Shown: positions 25,801 through 40,800 of the stretch, piece by piece
How positions within the stretch are numbered: the stretch's first letter is position 1
Layout: each line of letters begins with the position of its first letter
Assembly: GCA_032622095.1 (NCBI GenBank)
Contig: CP136063.1
Coordinates: 177,175,956-177,239,955 of the forward strand
Length of the DNA stretch: 64,000 nt
Direction of reading: 5' to 3'
Origin: Siphonodentalium dalli
Taxonomy: Eukaryota; Mollusca; Scaphopoda; Gadilida; Siphonodentaliidae
Translations under genes and position numbers: made by a program
Notes under the pieces: model-generated
Told to the model about the DNA's origin: nothing
Databases searched by the model: none
Seen by the model: only the letters and a program-made list of their open reading frames with translations

Positions 25801-28800
25801 TGAATCATTCTGGTCTTGTAATTATCTTTTCATATGTAAGTCATCTGATATTATTACCTGAACTCCCCTCCAGATGAATAATAGACCATTCCAATGTATA
25901 CTTTTATAACTGAATTGGAGAATCAATTTAGTCTAGAAAGGGTAATTATGTTATTTGGGGCTCATAAAATCTTATTTAAAAAAAAACTAACTTATCAAGG
26001 TAAGTCCTGATTCGCGACAGCACCAAAGCTCTGGGATAAATTGTTTCCAGGTTTCCTCGCGGCATCTGTAGAATCAGTTTGGAGTCATTTGGAATGACAG
26101 TGACTATTCTGGATCCACGCTCCAGTCGTCGTATACTTTCGTCAAACGGATGAGATTTACCATCAGAGAGGGTGGGTAAAACTAGAAATAAATTTTTTCG
26201 AAAAGTTATTCTTGACATAATATGTTCAGCTAAAGAGCTCAGTAAGAGAATTTGCTTTATTGGTATTATTCCATATCACAATCCATGGAAATAATCCGTT
26301 ATGAAATTTAATGATTATGACAACCCTGAAAATAATAATCACTGACAACTTGTAATTAAATTCCAATCAGAAATTACATTAAATAAATCAAGAGTGAAAA
26401 TTTGGCAACCCGGAAGTGAATCAATTGGGTGCAGACATCTTAATGCTTATGAGATCATCAATTGAGAGCTACCGTCAAACCTTAAGTGGAATAAAACTGA
26501 TATAACGTGCTTAACCCTTTGGCAGGTAAAGCGACATTTATGATGCAGTGCTGTTAAAGTGTAGAACGACATTTGTCGTTTGCGGTAATTTTGGGGTAAT
26601 ATTATGTTACTGTGTACATTACTTTGAAAATCGTCTCTTTAACCCTTTCAGTGCCAAGTCCGATTTTTGTATCAACCCATATTTCCTTGATCATTTTTCA
26701 AAATTATTGTTTATAATAATGTGATACATTGATGGAAAGATCCCTTAGAGCTCTTTCCATCAATGTATCACATTATTATAATCAATAAATTTGAAAAATG
26801 ATCAAGGAAATATGGGTTGATACAAAATCGGACTTGGCACTGAAAGGGTTAAAGGAAACCTGAAGTCACAATTTGATACAGGAAGCTCCAAAACAGTATA
26901 TTATCAACTTATCCGGTGTAATAAACTGTGAACATGTTGTTTTTGTTGAGTTACCAACGTGTATTGTGCTTAAGTTTCATCTGGTTTTGTTGTGCAAAGT
27001 GTATTATTTTCAATGGAGGGGGAATAACTCTATATTTTAAGGATAGAGTTATTCCCCTTCCATTGAAAATACAATTTTAGTTTGAATTCTGTTGCATTCT
27101 GGGAGCCAAAAGGGGGGTAATCTTTTTATGATTTCAGCTGTTTTCTTTTTCTCTATGGTCATCTTCTGAGACACAGATGTTTCAAATTGTGATGACTTAT
27201 AGTATTTTCATCATATTTTATGGCATAGATTGTTATTAAAACCGTATAAAAGTTCTATTGGCCAAACCATCATGCAATGTGACCCAACAGCCACATTGAC
27301 CCGACAATATAAACCATTAACCTCAATACCAATCTAACACCCGATGTCAGCAATGATGATCCTATCAAACAATCACGCCATAGCATACAGCGGCAGACAG
27401 TTGACATGCACAGTACTTCGCGTTTGCACTGCATATATGGTCTGGATACACATGTAAATATAATACACAATCTTTGTATATTTCGCCGTATATGTTCGGT
27501 GGTCCATAAAAATCAGGCAGTGGCAAATATTGTATGGAGAACTGGTATCTGAGGTATCATGAATTTTGTTTGGTGTTAGCTGGCGTAGTTTACTGACCTT
27601 CCACTTTGGTCTTCCGGCATACACATCGACATGTATGACTCAGTGTTGAAAGAATCAGAAAGTCATTGTGGACAGCAAACGATGTACAGTTGGATGAAAT
27701 CTGCAAAGATAAAGCATTTGTTCTATCATGTGCCATCAAAAATAAGTAACAAGCTTATAATAATTATTCACAGCTAGGCCACTTTTTAATTTGTTGGTTT
27801 ACAGATAATTATTCATAACCCTTCCATGACTGGAGCTTCCAGAAATTTTGCGAAAACCCTGTGCCAATACATTCTCTTATATTTGTGAGTCTCCTGTAGG
27901 GAGTCTCGCATATATAAGAGAATGCATTGGCCTAACAATATTTACCTTGACCCTGTAAGCCAGTACATCCTCTTATAAATGCGAGGCTCCCTATGTGACT
28001 CGCATATATATGAGAATGCACTAGCACAGGCTATCTAATGATGCACCAGCACTGCTCCCATTATGAAGATAGGAGGATGGGAAAAATATAAAATAAAATG
28101 GGTTTTGAATTATTATTTTAGACGTAATAGTGAAATGAGTTGGTAAAAGAGGCGAATAAAGGCCTTCGGGGAGTATGTTAAAATATTAGCAAAGTATACT
28201 AGTGCTGCAATTGTTCAGTCAGGCTCCTTCTGATTGGTGTACAAGGACATTTCTGGGAGATTATTCAAAAAAACAGCCGATCATTAGTTTTACATGATAT
28301 TCTGGCCTTCTTTTTTCTACTCTGGTGTTTTTTTTTTGGAGTAGGATGATTCTTAAAAATATATATATATAAATGGCCCTATCTATGTTTCAAGCTATCT
28401 GTCTGACTTATCATTATCCACTGCATTTTGCTATTCTACCATGATCACATGATTTGCCATCAATTGTTAGCAGGAATATCTATGTGTGGTTCTGTGATAA
28501 TTACTGACATTACATGCCCAAATTTAAACATCTCCAATTCTAATAACATGATCTGAAAATGAGAATATAAGATGTGTAAATCTTCCCTATGTTGTATTCT
28601 TGTTTTCTCATGTTTTGTGATGCTCAAGGCTACAAATAGTGTGTCTATCATTTGCAGAATGAGGTCCCAAGAGGTTGAATTTAGTGATGCTATCCCACAC
28701 AAGAAGCTAGTGTCACCAAATTCTGGGTCTGGGGACCTCATTCTGCTTAGGCCTCAACTACTATGGGAGACCTATGACCAGAATTTTTAAATACCCAGTT

Positions 28801-31800
28801 GAAGTTAGTGATGTTCACCTACTAGTCACCTAGATTTTGCATTTTATGTTCTGCAAATTATGGGATATAGAAACTGAAGAGAAGGGGAAAATTTACTAAA
28901 ACAAGTTAGTATGAGACTATCGATACTTCCCAGAAGATGAGACCTAAGCAGAATGAGGTCACATAAAGAGGTGAATTTAGTGATGCTGGCCAGCTGAACC
29001 TCATTCTCCAAATGACAGCCACACTATTTGCAGACTTGATGATGCTACTACATGAAAACTCCAGCTGCATTGTCAATGCCAATATCATTGAGGTGATGTT
29101 TCTCCAGCATCTAATCATATGGAACATTATGTTCCAAACGGTTGGAAATTATAGCACGTGTTGAGAATCAGCATAGATTACTTAAGAATGTAATAATAAA
29201 AGGTCAGGCGACCACAGTGTCCCCCGACAACGTGGCAAGTCGATGCCGCTTTGTTAAAGAAATGTTGAAATTTTCTAAGTCGAAAAGGGTCAATAACTCG
29301 GTCAAAAAATAATTTTTCCGTCATCTATATACATGTTGCACATCTTCAATATATGGGCAACAATATTCTGAAGTTTTAAATCTCTGGGATGAAATCTGTA
29401 GGAGGAGATGCTTACACAATGAAGGTACTCAAAAGTGTGACGGATGGACGGACGGATGGACGAACAGACGGACAGACAGAGCTCGTTTCTATAGATTAAG
29501 CTACAGAGAAATATTTTAGTAAACGCAAACTGTACAATACAGATAATAGATAACTCTACTAAATAAAAAATGACCAAAACAAAATAAGACAGTGATACAC
29601 ATGCTTGTGAATATCACCTTAAAAATCTGCTTGTAACAGAAGTCCTAGATTAAACATTACCTCCACATCATTTACAAAGAATCTGTGCCTTTCTGTCAGT
29701 CCAAGAACAACCTCCTGTAAACAGATTAACACTCTAATTCACTCATTTATCTCACCAACAATTGAATCTGATTTCATTGACATTGATTTATTGATCGTTA
29801 CCCGCCTCTCCCCATCCCCTGATGAGAACAGGTGTGGGTGTAGTAAAATCATATCAAATTTACAAACCTTAAGGCATGTGCATAACCAATAAAAATACAT
29901 TTTCCATCATAAAAAACCCACTGATAAATATTCCAAAATAATACAGACATCATATCCCCCCCCCCCAAATTCCTGAATGTACCAGTAGTCTCCTATTCAT
30001 GTCCGTATGTAAATATAGAGTATCGGAAGCGTCTCAACTAAACAAAATACTAACTCTATTAACCCTTTCTGTATTGAATGGACTTATAAAATAATACATT
30101 GGAAAGGTCTATAATTCATTTGGAGGGGTTTTCTGGTAATAATAGCAGACGACAATAATTCATATTCATTGATGAGAAATATACAGAAGTTCAACAGACA
30201 TATGGTCGTTTTGTTGAACAAATTATCTGGGCAATTCCTGAGGGAACTGCTCTTCAAAGAGTATTTAGTGAATAAAGGGTAAAGGTACTAGTATAGGCAC
30301 AAGTACTGTAATGCCCTAAATAATCAACTCCTTAAGCACAGCAGAATTATGGGTAACTTTTCTGGATTTAGTCGGAAATATGGCTTGTTGCCATTCACCG
30401 GAAAGCTCTCAGTGAGAGCTTTCCAATGAAAGGCAACAAGCCATATTTCCTCAAAAGTTACCCATAATTCTGCTGTGCTTAAGGAGTCGATTATTTAGGG
30501 CATTACTGTACTGTAATATATAAATAAAAAAGCAGCCAAAGGCAGAGAAACTCCTTATGAATGCCTTAGTCTTAGGTTCAAACTTATTATCTAAATACCT
30601 CAACCAGTCTGATAAAAAAATGACTTAAAGGCCGACTTAATTTTCGAATTCCCAGACCACATTATACACTATATTCCATATTATATACCATTTGGAGGAG
30701 GAATCAAAAATTTATATATTCCACCATTATATGGAACAGCTGTGGCCCAGGAGTGTCCACCAGGTGAAAGAGATTCTCAGATTCACCTAAAGACTTCCCC
30801 TGTTATTTACCCCAGAATGCATCATAGTTCACAATTAAGAGATAGAGTTATTCCCCTTCCATTGAGAATAATAAACTGGCAGTACAGACCAGATCAAAAT
30901 TAAGCACAGAACACACGTCGGTACCTTGACAAAAACAAAATGTTCACAGTTTATTCGACCTGATAAGTTGATAATACAATGTTTTGGAGCTTCCTCTTTC
31001 AAATGGTATACAATATGGAATATGTTGTATATATACAATGTGATCTGGTGATTCGAAATTAAGTGGGCCTTTAACCCTTCAGCGGGAAAAACAACATTTA
31101 TGTTGTTTTGCGGCCTTAAAAGGACATTTTTCACAATCTAATGGATATTATACTATTCTAATTTATGAAATGTCATTTTTGATCGCAATTTAAAGAAACA
31201 ACTCGCAGAAATTAAATAAAATAGTACAATTTCATGAGCACAGGCCTGGATATAGTGTGTCTGACATCCGCAGAATGAGGTCCTCAGAGGGTGAATTTAG
31301 TGAAACTATCCCAAACTCACTCTGTGGGGACTTCCATTCTGCTTAGGTCTAATTTGCATAAGATAAAATGAATAATCGAGGTGAATAATGTGTGAACATC
31401 ACCAACTTAACTGGGGAACTTCAATCTGATCCTAGGTCTCCCATAGCATTTGAGGCCTAAGCAGTATGATGTTCCCAAAGGGATAGTGTCACTAAATTCA
31501 CTCTCTAGGGACATCATTCTGCAAATATGAGACACACTATTTCCAGGCTTGGTTTCACTCTATTCGGATCGATAATAATGTTGTTTGTATGATTTATTTG
31601 TTATCATACTCAGTTTATTTGAAAAATATATCCATCCACAGATCTGACGTCATATATGACGTATTCACATGCCAAAGAGTTAAAAGAGTGCATTGAAGGA
31701 TACTAAATGTTCATTTAGAGAGTAAATAACAGTAAAATGAGACTATTAACCCTTTCATGACGGGAGCTGCGCTGGTGCAGAATTACAGACCTGTGCCAGT

Positions 31801-34800
31801 GCACTCTCTTCTATTGGGAGCCTCACGTATATAAGAATGCACTGGCTTATAAGGTCACGGTAAATATTGTTAGGCCAATGCATTCTCTTATATATGTGAG
31901 GCTCCCTATGGGAGACTTGAATATCTAAGAGAATGCACTGGCATAGGATCTTTAATGCTGCACCAGCGCAGCTCCCATCATGAAAGGGTTAATATTATGA
32001 CAGTCCTAATGAATATAAGGTCTGATGGGTTCAGCAAGGTTTTGGCCTCTGGACCGGAGAGTACTGCAAAATATATTATTATTACTACTCCTACCTCGTC
32101 TCCAATCAGACAAGCACATATCTCTGTACATGGGTATGGGAAGGTCAGCTCCATACCATACTTAGTGGTCCAAGGTAATATGGTGTCATCATCTGGAACA
32201 AAACATACTTGATGAATCAGCAAAAATTTATGTTTTTCATAGCAGCTAATAAGTATTAGTAATTTATTAGGAAATACATTAACTCATGCAGCTTTTAATA
32301 AAGGGGAAACTAAGTGCTAGCCACCTAACAGCATTCAGATGAAACCTCAACAATGATCTATTTGGCCTAATCAGCCTATTTAATTTTGAAGACTCGTAAA
32401 ATTTGAAAACTAAAAGTCCATAGATTTGGACATCCATGATCTGTCTACAAAAGGTGTTCGGACAGGTTATGTGGCTAGTCACCCAATCAGTTTCTCATAT
32501 TCCACTGTCGTAGGTGCTGTATGCAAGTTTTTGAGTTTCAAACACCTACTTTTGCTATAATTCTTACATGTTCTGATTGCCGGTACATGATTTGAAATTT
32601 TATCACTATCACTTGATAGCCACCTAAAATTTGACCAACTACTTGATAGCCACATAAAATTTGTAGACACATAACTTATTTTAGCCAAATAACTCATAGC
32701 CACATATCTACCCAAATGTTGGTACATCCGGACGCAAGTACAGAAGACAGATTCTAAGAGGCCATAACTCTGGCAAAAATGGGCGTACCGAACCCATATT
32801 TGAACTTGACCTGTGTTTTGAGCTGATAATAAGGGTTAACATGATATGAAACCCTCTAGATCTGTTCGGGAACTAAGCATGAATACCATTACTCAATGTA
32901 TTTATTCTTGCCAATGTAACAAACATCATCAGAGCCTCATTTTGGCCAAGACTGCAAATAATGTATCTGTCATTTGCAGAATGAGGATCCCCAGAGGAAG
33001 AATTCACCCTCTGGGAACCTCATTCTGCAGTTGTATTTTTACAAACATGTTTTCACAACAAATCAAATTCAGTGGATTCAAGCTGATCACCAATCACTGA
33101 CCATTCATTGCCGCGTGTCTGTTTATACAATGATATAAAGGGACCATGCACACATGTTTATACAACGGTAAAGGGATTACCGATCAGGAATGAATACTAT
33201 TCAATAAATGTTTTCTCAAGCCAGAACATCACAGTTATACCTTGTGATAAGACGATCATAATAATATATTAAATTGGAATTCATAAATAGAATTTAGAAC
33301 TGGAAAGTAAAAAATTCAAGCATGAGTTTAGAAAAGTAAAATATAAATAAAATTGCATATTTTAATTGAGATCCGTATAAGCCAGGGTCTGTATGAGCCG
33401 GTGGTCCGTATGAGCCAGTCTCCGTAAGAGCCAGGGTCCATATCAGCCGCATAGCCTTCACAGAAGATGAGGTCTAAGCAGAATGAGGTCCCGAGAGGGT
33501 GAATTTGGTGATGCTAGCCAACTGTGTGGGATAGCATCACTAAATTCACCCTCTGAGGACCTCATTCTGCAAATGACAGACACACTATTTGCGGGCTTGT
33601 TTTTGGCATCGTCCTATCTACAATAATTGGGAATAGTTTAGTGCATATCAAAAACTAAATATTTGCACCTAGTTCAAAGGCTGTGATTTTCTGATATGGT
33701 ACAACCAATGTGGTCAGAGTTTTCAACAATAATAGTTAGATAATACATTCATCATGTAGACATACTGTCTGAGTACTAAGCCATCAGTTCGAACATTAAG
33801 CCAATAATATATGCATGTTATCACAATTCTAAGTTTACGATCAATGAAAGACTATGTCTTAGCTAACCTTACCTGGGTTATACCTAAGCACTGCTCCATC
33901 GCTCAATTCTATGGCAACCGATCCTGATTCAGAGTTACTATACACAGCTATAACCAGTCCCTCTAGCTCCAAAGTATTCCTGAAAATAAACATAGAAGAC
34001 TCCATTATAAATGAAGTGGACCACCAGTAATATAAGAAAATCAACAATCATAAGAGTCAAGCCTTGAAATAGGGTGTCTTTCATTTGCAGAATGAGGTCC
34101 CCAGGGGGTGAATTTAGTGATGCTACCCCGCATAGCGGGCTAGCATCACCAAATTCACCATCTGGGAACCTCATTCTGCTGAGGTGTAAGCAGAATGAGG
34201 TCCCCAGAGGATGAAATTGGTGATGCTAGCCCGCTATGCGGGGTAGCATCACTAAATTCACCCTCTGGGGACCTCATTCTGCAAATGACAGACACCCTAT
34301 TTCAAGGCTTGAAGAGTAGGCTCCTGTGAATGTTTGAGATTCGATTTGATGTGAAATGTTATTTTTATAAGTATAATTAATTTTTCCTTAAAGAAAGCCC
34401 TAACACTGATATATATGGATATTTATTATGTCAGCTCTTGCGATTAGCCAATCAGCGTCGATAAATAGTGACGGTATATGAACCCATATTAGGTCATTGA
34501 CCCCATATGAAATCAATATTAGGTGCTTATCCACCATCTTGTTTTCAGAAACTCTGTCGCCTCGGGAATATTTTTGGTATATATTGGTGCCAAGAAAGGG
34601 GATATCTGTCGTAAATCATTTTCTGCAAATTTAAAGACATAGTACCATGTACCAAAACCTGCATGCGATATATTTGAGGAATTTTAAAGACTCATAAATT
34701 AACTATCAAATTCAACAAGTTGTCCTGCTTCTGGTAATTAGCCACTGACTCAATGCGTTGATGTTCAACACCCATGGTGCGTCACTGCGACGTTACATAA

Positions 34801-37800
34801 GTTAATGGCCATAGCGATTTACCATAGAAGACACATTTAACTTACCAAATTACAATAAATTACAGCGACGATTAATAAAAGAGATATGTTGGATTTTGTC
34901 CACTGACATAATAAATACATTATGGGACACTTAGTGGTCGGATATGGTGTCATGTGAGGATCAGCGAGATCAATATTAGGCTCGTCCTATGGCCTCGCCT
35001 AATATTGACCTCACTTTGCCTCACATGACACCATATCTGACCACTAAGTGTCCCATAACTTATAATATCCTGCCTTGTAAAACCACAGAGGAAAGGGTTA
35101 TCTTTTTGGTCGCTCTGTACCTGTATGGATTAGCCACGCATGAATGCCCCCACTGTATAATCAGTTGTGTTCAACTGTAATGTTTTAGGTTTATTTCCGA
35201 CTCAATCAGGAGATTGGTGAGAAGGCGATATTGGGAATCCATGGTCATGGGTGGGATCTATGATAGTTCAGTGTTCGGACTTTCTTTAAGGAAAAATTAG
35301 TTATACTTATAAAAATAAAAAATTTCCGCTAAAAGAAGCCCATCACTGAACTATATGGAATAGAATACAAGCCCAGGAGGAGGCACAAGCAATAAATTAA
35401 TTTTCCAAATTTGAGGGGAATGTACTCTTCCGAAACAGATTGAACATAACTGTGAACACTTCATGAATCTTCTATGATTTGTTATGTGAAAATAACTCAT
35501 ATATTCAGAGTCTTACATTGCTCGAACTGTGACCCCCCCACCCTTGTTTTTGAAGAAACATCCCAGGTAGTGCCATCCAATTAATGTTCGTGAGCCAACC
35601 AGCAAGTATAACGGAAGAAGATATGTCTTCTCTTCTTTCTTCTCTTCGTTTCGAAGGTTTCAGATGCCTTGAGGCGCAAGGAGACTAAATCACTCTCCGC
35701 TCTCTATGAAAATGGCGACCATGTTTTTCATCGAAAATCGTTCAAATTCGACAGCTTTCATCAAGGTGATCCTAACATGCCTGTAAATGTTGAAAACATT
35801 TCTCAAAAAAAAATGTGGGCACCACGGTATTTGAAATCCAAGATGACTGCTGGTGGCCATGCTTTTTTAACAAATTTCGGGAAAAATCGATGACTCCCAT
35901 CTAAAGGTCACCTGAAGATCCGTATGAAGTTTGGTGATGATCGAATGAAGGATGTGTCAAAATGAAATTGTTGATGGATGCCAGCACGCACGACAGACAC
36001 GAAACCATGGCAATGGCTCAAAATTGACTTTGTCATGTTGAGCTAAAACATATATTGTTTTATCTAATATGTACTGTTATGACCAGGTACAGGTTACTCA
36101 CAGTACAGTGATCTGTTGATCAGTCGGTTCATCAGGTATAGATAGTTTATACAGGACACTGGAATTGGTTGAATTATTCACTCCACAACACAGCAGGACA
36201 GTCTGTCTCACCCAGATGAAGTGGCTCAGCGATAAGGGAATATCTGTGTTAGGAACTCCCACGATACTAGAGAAAATAAAAAATGTCTAATCAATTACAA
36301 AAAGATCATAAGAATCAAGAATCAAGTCAATTACAAAGAGCTATGTGTCCAAAAACCTCCCACGATACTGGTGAAAACATAAAATGTCTAATCAATTACA
36401 AAAAGATCATAATAATCAAGAAATATTTTCACAAAAGTTTAAGGTTCGAGTGGCTATAATATATCAAGAACAAGGATCAGATTCACAAAACTGAATTGTG
36501 TTGGAAGTGATTATAGCTAAAAATTATCACTGTATGGGAGCTGGCTAAAATTATAAACATAGCTGGGTGACCCGGCATTGCCCAGTTTAAAGTGAAATTG
36601 AATAATCTGCTGGGGAAATTTTTATGGGAATAAAGGATACTCTTGCTCAAAGTAGTTATTCTCATAATTGTTATACCTAAATGTACCTAAATGTGCATCA
36701 TACAATGTCAATCTTAGGCTAAAAAAAAAAATTGGATTCTCAGGTAATTTTTTTTTTAAATCAATGAGGGCGCGAGGGTTTTATTTAAAAAAAATTCTGC
36801 CCATAGACTGGCATAGTAAGCATGGGTTATTATACCTTCCCAGGTCCGGAAAATGTAGGGAGAACTTTGTAATGGATAAAAACTAATTTAATCTGATATA
36901 AAGAATGACAAATTATGACATTGTACTACCCGTACACATATAGGGATTACCTAGAATGATATATATATATTGATATGATTACAATATTGGCACAATCATT
37001 TTTAACAACACCACATATCCGATTCATAAAAAAAATACGGAGCGTAAATAGAGTCGAAACAAAAAGATAAAGTGATCTTCGAAACTCATAGAAAGTCTTG
37101 GTTCACTTATTGCGTTCCCGAATATGTGCTGATCGCAGATAGAAATATTCAACACAATTTACCAATAAACTTGGACGTTTGGACAGCCTGTGGTGACAAT
37201 ATACCCGATAGTTATCGTTGCCAAAGGTCTTTTGTTGAATACCCACACATACACCATTGTATTTAGCTCCTATTCTATATTTGAAACATAACTAATTTCT
37301 GTGGAACAGTTTTCTATTTTCGTGTTACGTGCTTTACAACTACGCTGAGATCCCAATCGTAATAAAATGGCCCAATGCAGGCCATTTTTTTCAATGCGGC
37401 TATGCCCGAGAATAAAAATCCTTTTTTTTGGCCTTATACAGGATTATATGCAGTGACTCACGTCAGCGGAATGATTGCCGTTTGTTTATTGCAATTAATT
37501 TGAACCGAGTTAAGAAATAAATATTTACAATTGCACATACTCCATACGTTATATGTTTTGAAATGGTATAATCGATTCCGTGCATCATGGCAGTGACTAT
37601 ATATAAATTTGGTGGAAAACGGCAAAAAAAAATGTTTTATCAATTTTAGTACCCCTCTTCTTTCCCATCCCTGACTTCATATCATGGAGATGATTACACA
37701 AAAGTTTTGGTGAAAATTGGCGACAAAAAAAAATGTCATCTATTTTATTGCCCCTCTCCTTTTTTATCCCCGACTCCGATAGCGTCATTTTAGAAAATAT

Positions 37801-40800
37801 TGACCTGCACCAATATCTTCCTCGTAGAAAGTTACCCATGTTAGACCCCTTTGGACCCCATGAGACATTTGCAGATATAGAGATAGATATTGTGATGAGA
37901 GGCGAACTCTCAAACTCACCTATAGACTCCACGGATCTGATGCAAGTCACATTTCACGGCATATCCTGTCCCACCGGCAGCCCCAACATTAATGCCGTTG
38001 GTATTGGAACTGGAACTTTCAGTTCCTGGGAAAATATTTTGTGATTAAGTAACATACCGTCAATTTCATGCTTTCATCAAGTATGTGCATAAGAGTACCT
38101 GAATCCTAAAAACAGCACAAAAAGCATATTTAAACCTTTTCTTAATTAAATACTCATTGACAAGTAGTTATCCCTTGCACTTGGGAACTGTTCATATATT
38201 TATAAAGATGAACATATTATCTGAACATTTCTCTCGAATAATTAGGGACTCCATCTGTACTTGCACTAACTGTCGTCTGCTTATATATGAAAGAAAATAA
38301 TTCCAGATGAATTCCAATGTATACTTTTATAACTGATAGGAGAATCATTTTTGTATAGAAAGGGTTAAAAATTGAAGGATTTTGTCACCATAGGTGCACC
38401 AGCTTTACCTCAAAGATGTAGTCTCTTGTTTGAATTTATTTACAAAAAGAGTACAATGTGTTCACATTTAGTCTATGTCAGTACCATATGCTAATGAAAA
38501 ATATCGATTTTTTTTCAAATAAAAAAAAAAAAAATAATTGTCATAATTTACTTTGAGAATTAAGCAACAATGTTTCACGAGGCCACAGTAGTATGAACCA
38601 CAGGTCCCCAGAACAAAAATTTACTCCCACCCCGAATTATGCTTAATCCTATACGTATCTATCTGGTTCAAATTAATATGTATTACATAAACACCTCATA
38701 TATAGATAGAAAGACATTTCATTACCCTTCAATTTGATATATCCCATGTAAAAATTGGTCTGGCTGCTTTTTCCCACTCGTCCAACATGACGTCCACTCC
38801 AAGAATTGGATTTGTAATTTGTACCAACTCACGCCTCAAAGACACTTTCAACGATAAGTAGTATATATTTATTATTCATCATTAGAAGAGGAATTGTTTA
38901 CTGACCCACTCAAATAAATCACACCACATAATTGCCCCGTATCTCTAGTATTTATTGAAAATATGAGTTCCATGAACCAGGAAGCGATCAACTAAATTCA
39001 AAAAACAGCCATCATGTGCGAGTCTACCGTGAGTACTATTTATAGTTCTACGCAACACTATAAATTCATGTAAATAGTTAGAGAAAATGAAATAAACACT
39101 CAAAGAATGAATTAACACGATGCCCATTTATGAACATACATATGGACAAGAATATAACTTCATAAATTTTTAGAGCGTAAATTCATTACTTCTACGATAT
39201 ATATTTGATTTATATTTGACCAATGATAAAATAGCATTACGTCATTCCAAATGGCGATAGAAGTTGAAAATGTTCTGAGTTTTGAAATTGAATTTTTCAA
39301 TAAATACGAGAGGTATGTGGCCGTTATGTGGCGTGATTATTTGGGTGGGTCAGCAAACAATTCTGCATCAAATGATGTAGAATATATACATGATACTTAC
39401 AGTCGATAGTGTCTTTGAGATTGCGAGTCTATATAAAAACCGAGTCTTTGACAAAGCAAGAGCAGACATGTCGAACGAGTGAAATAAACAGCTGATTTTG
39501 TCAGATCTGTGCTCATAACCGGAGTTCTTCTGAACCAATTTTTACATGGGATACATCAAATTGAAGAGTACTTACCACAATCCTGGAAACTGTACAAAGC
39601 TATCCGTCCATCATAAAGTATAGCAGCTACATCATTGCTGTGTGGTGGCGGAGAAAACAGCACTTGGTTAACAGCTGTATCTAACTTAAGGCAATAAGCA
39701 GACATCGGCGGCGGAACAATCATCTTTCTTGTAGGTGTCATCAGGACCTTATCTAAAACAGAACCGTTTCTCAGTATCAAATTACTCATTAGCAATCGCT
39801 CAATAATATTGGTTGACCTAAAATATGTAGCTTAAAATACTTGTTGCCTCTCCACATTACTTCATTTTTGGCCAAACCATATTCAATTATTTTGGTAGGT
39901 TTGGTATTTTATTATTTTTACCTTTTCAAAAAGAAATCTTGTTCTTAGTTCCCCCAGTATGTCTACATTCTCCAGCTATTGAATGTTCTGTTCCTCATAG
40001 CAAGTGATGAATTTGAAAAAAAGTGTCAAAAAATTATCATGAGCATCACTGAAAAAATTTAATTTCATGTTGCGAATTTTATGTGAGGCTTAAATTTGTA
40101 CATGGTGGACATACGATGCCAAAGTAAAATATCTTACTTCCGTCTATGACAGCCACATTAGCCTGGTCATCATCTGTTGTTCCATTGCTATGAATCGTAA
40201 CCCAGCACCACTCATACTGTAGATATTCTCCATTTCGACACATAATATGCAGCCTGTATGCATGCTCGGGATCCCATATTATGTGAGCCAGCTGAGGACC
40301 GCTGGGGTCAAAGTTCAGTGTCTGTTTCAGGTACCAGTGATAGTTGTTTACTGTCCATAGCTGAACTAAAATCAATGTCAAAGTGATAAGAGAAAAAAGT
40401 CTAGATATCTTTGGGCAAAAGGAATGTTGTACATTATCCCCTACCCACCCCCAGCTCAGAAGAATTGTCAAATAAAAAAAGGATGATAACTCTGCTACAA
40501 GAGATGTGAACAATATATCAATTGCCGTAGCACAGATAATTAAAGGCCCACTTAATTTTTTATTGCCCAAATAACATTATACAGAACATATTCCATATTA
40601 TATACCATTTGGATGAGGAACCAAAAATATATATATTCCACAAGAATAGCTGTGGCCTCGGAGTGTCCACCAAGTGATAGAGATTCTCAGGTTCATTCCA
40701 AGACTTCCCCCATTGTCTGCCCAGAATGCATCAAAATTCAAACTAAGCGATAGAGTTATTCCCCTTTAATTGAGAATAATAAACTTTAGAGTATAGTACG

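Noticed and set aside
37733-38044. 103-codon plus-strand ORF
   Set aside because: It is the shadow of the ELP1 exon at 37920-38025 on the other strand; phases and homology support the minus strand.
38050-38107. Possible extra ELP1 exon on the minus strand (acceptor tttttag, donor gtatgt)
   Set aside because: Inserting it after the exon at 39576 gives a stop in the required phase, and the neighbours already join in frame.
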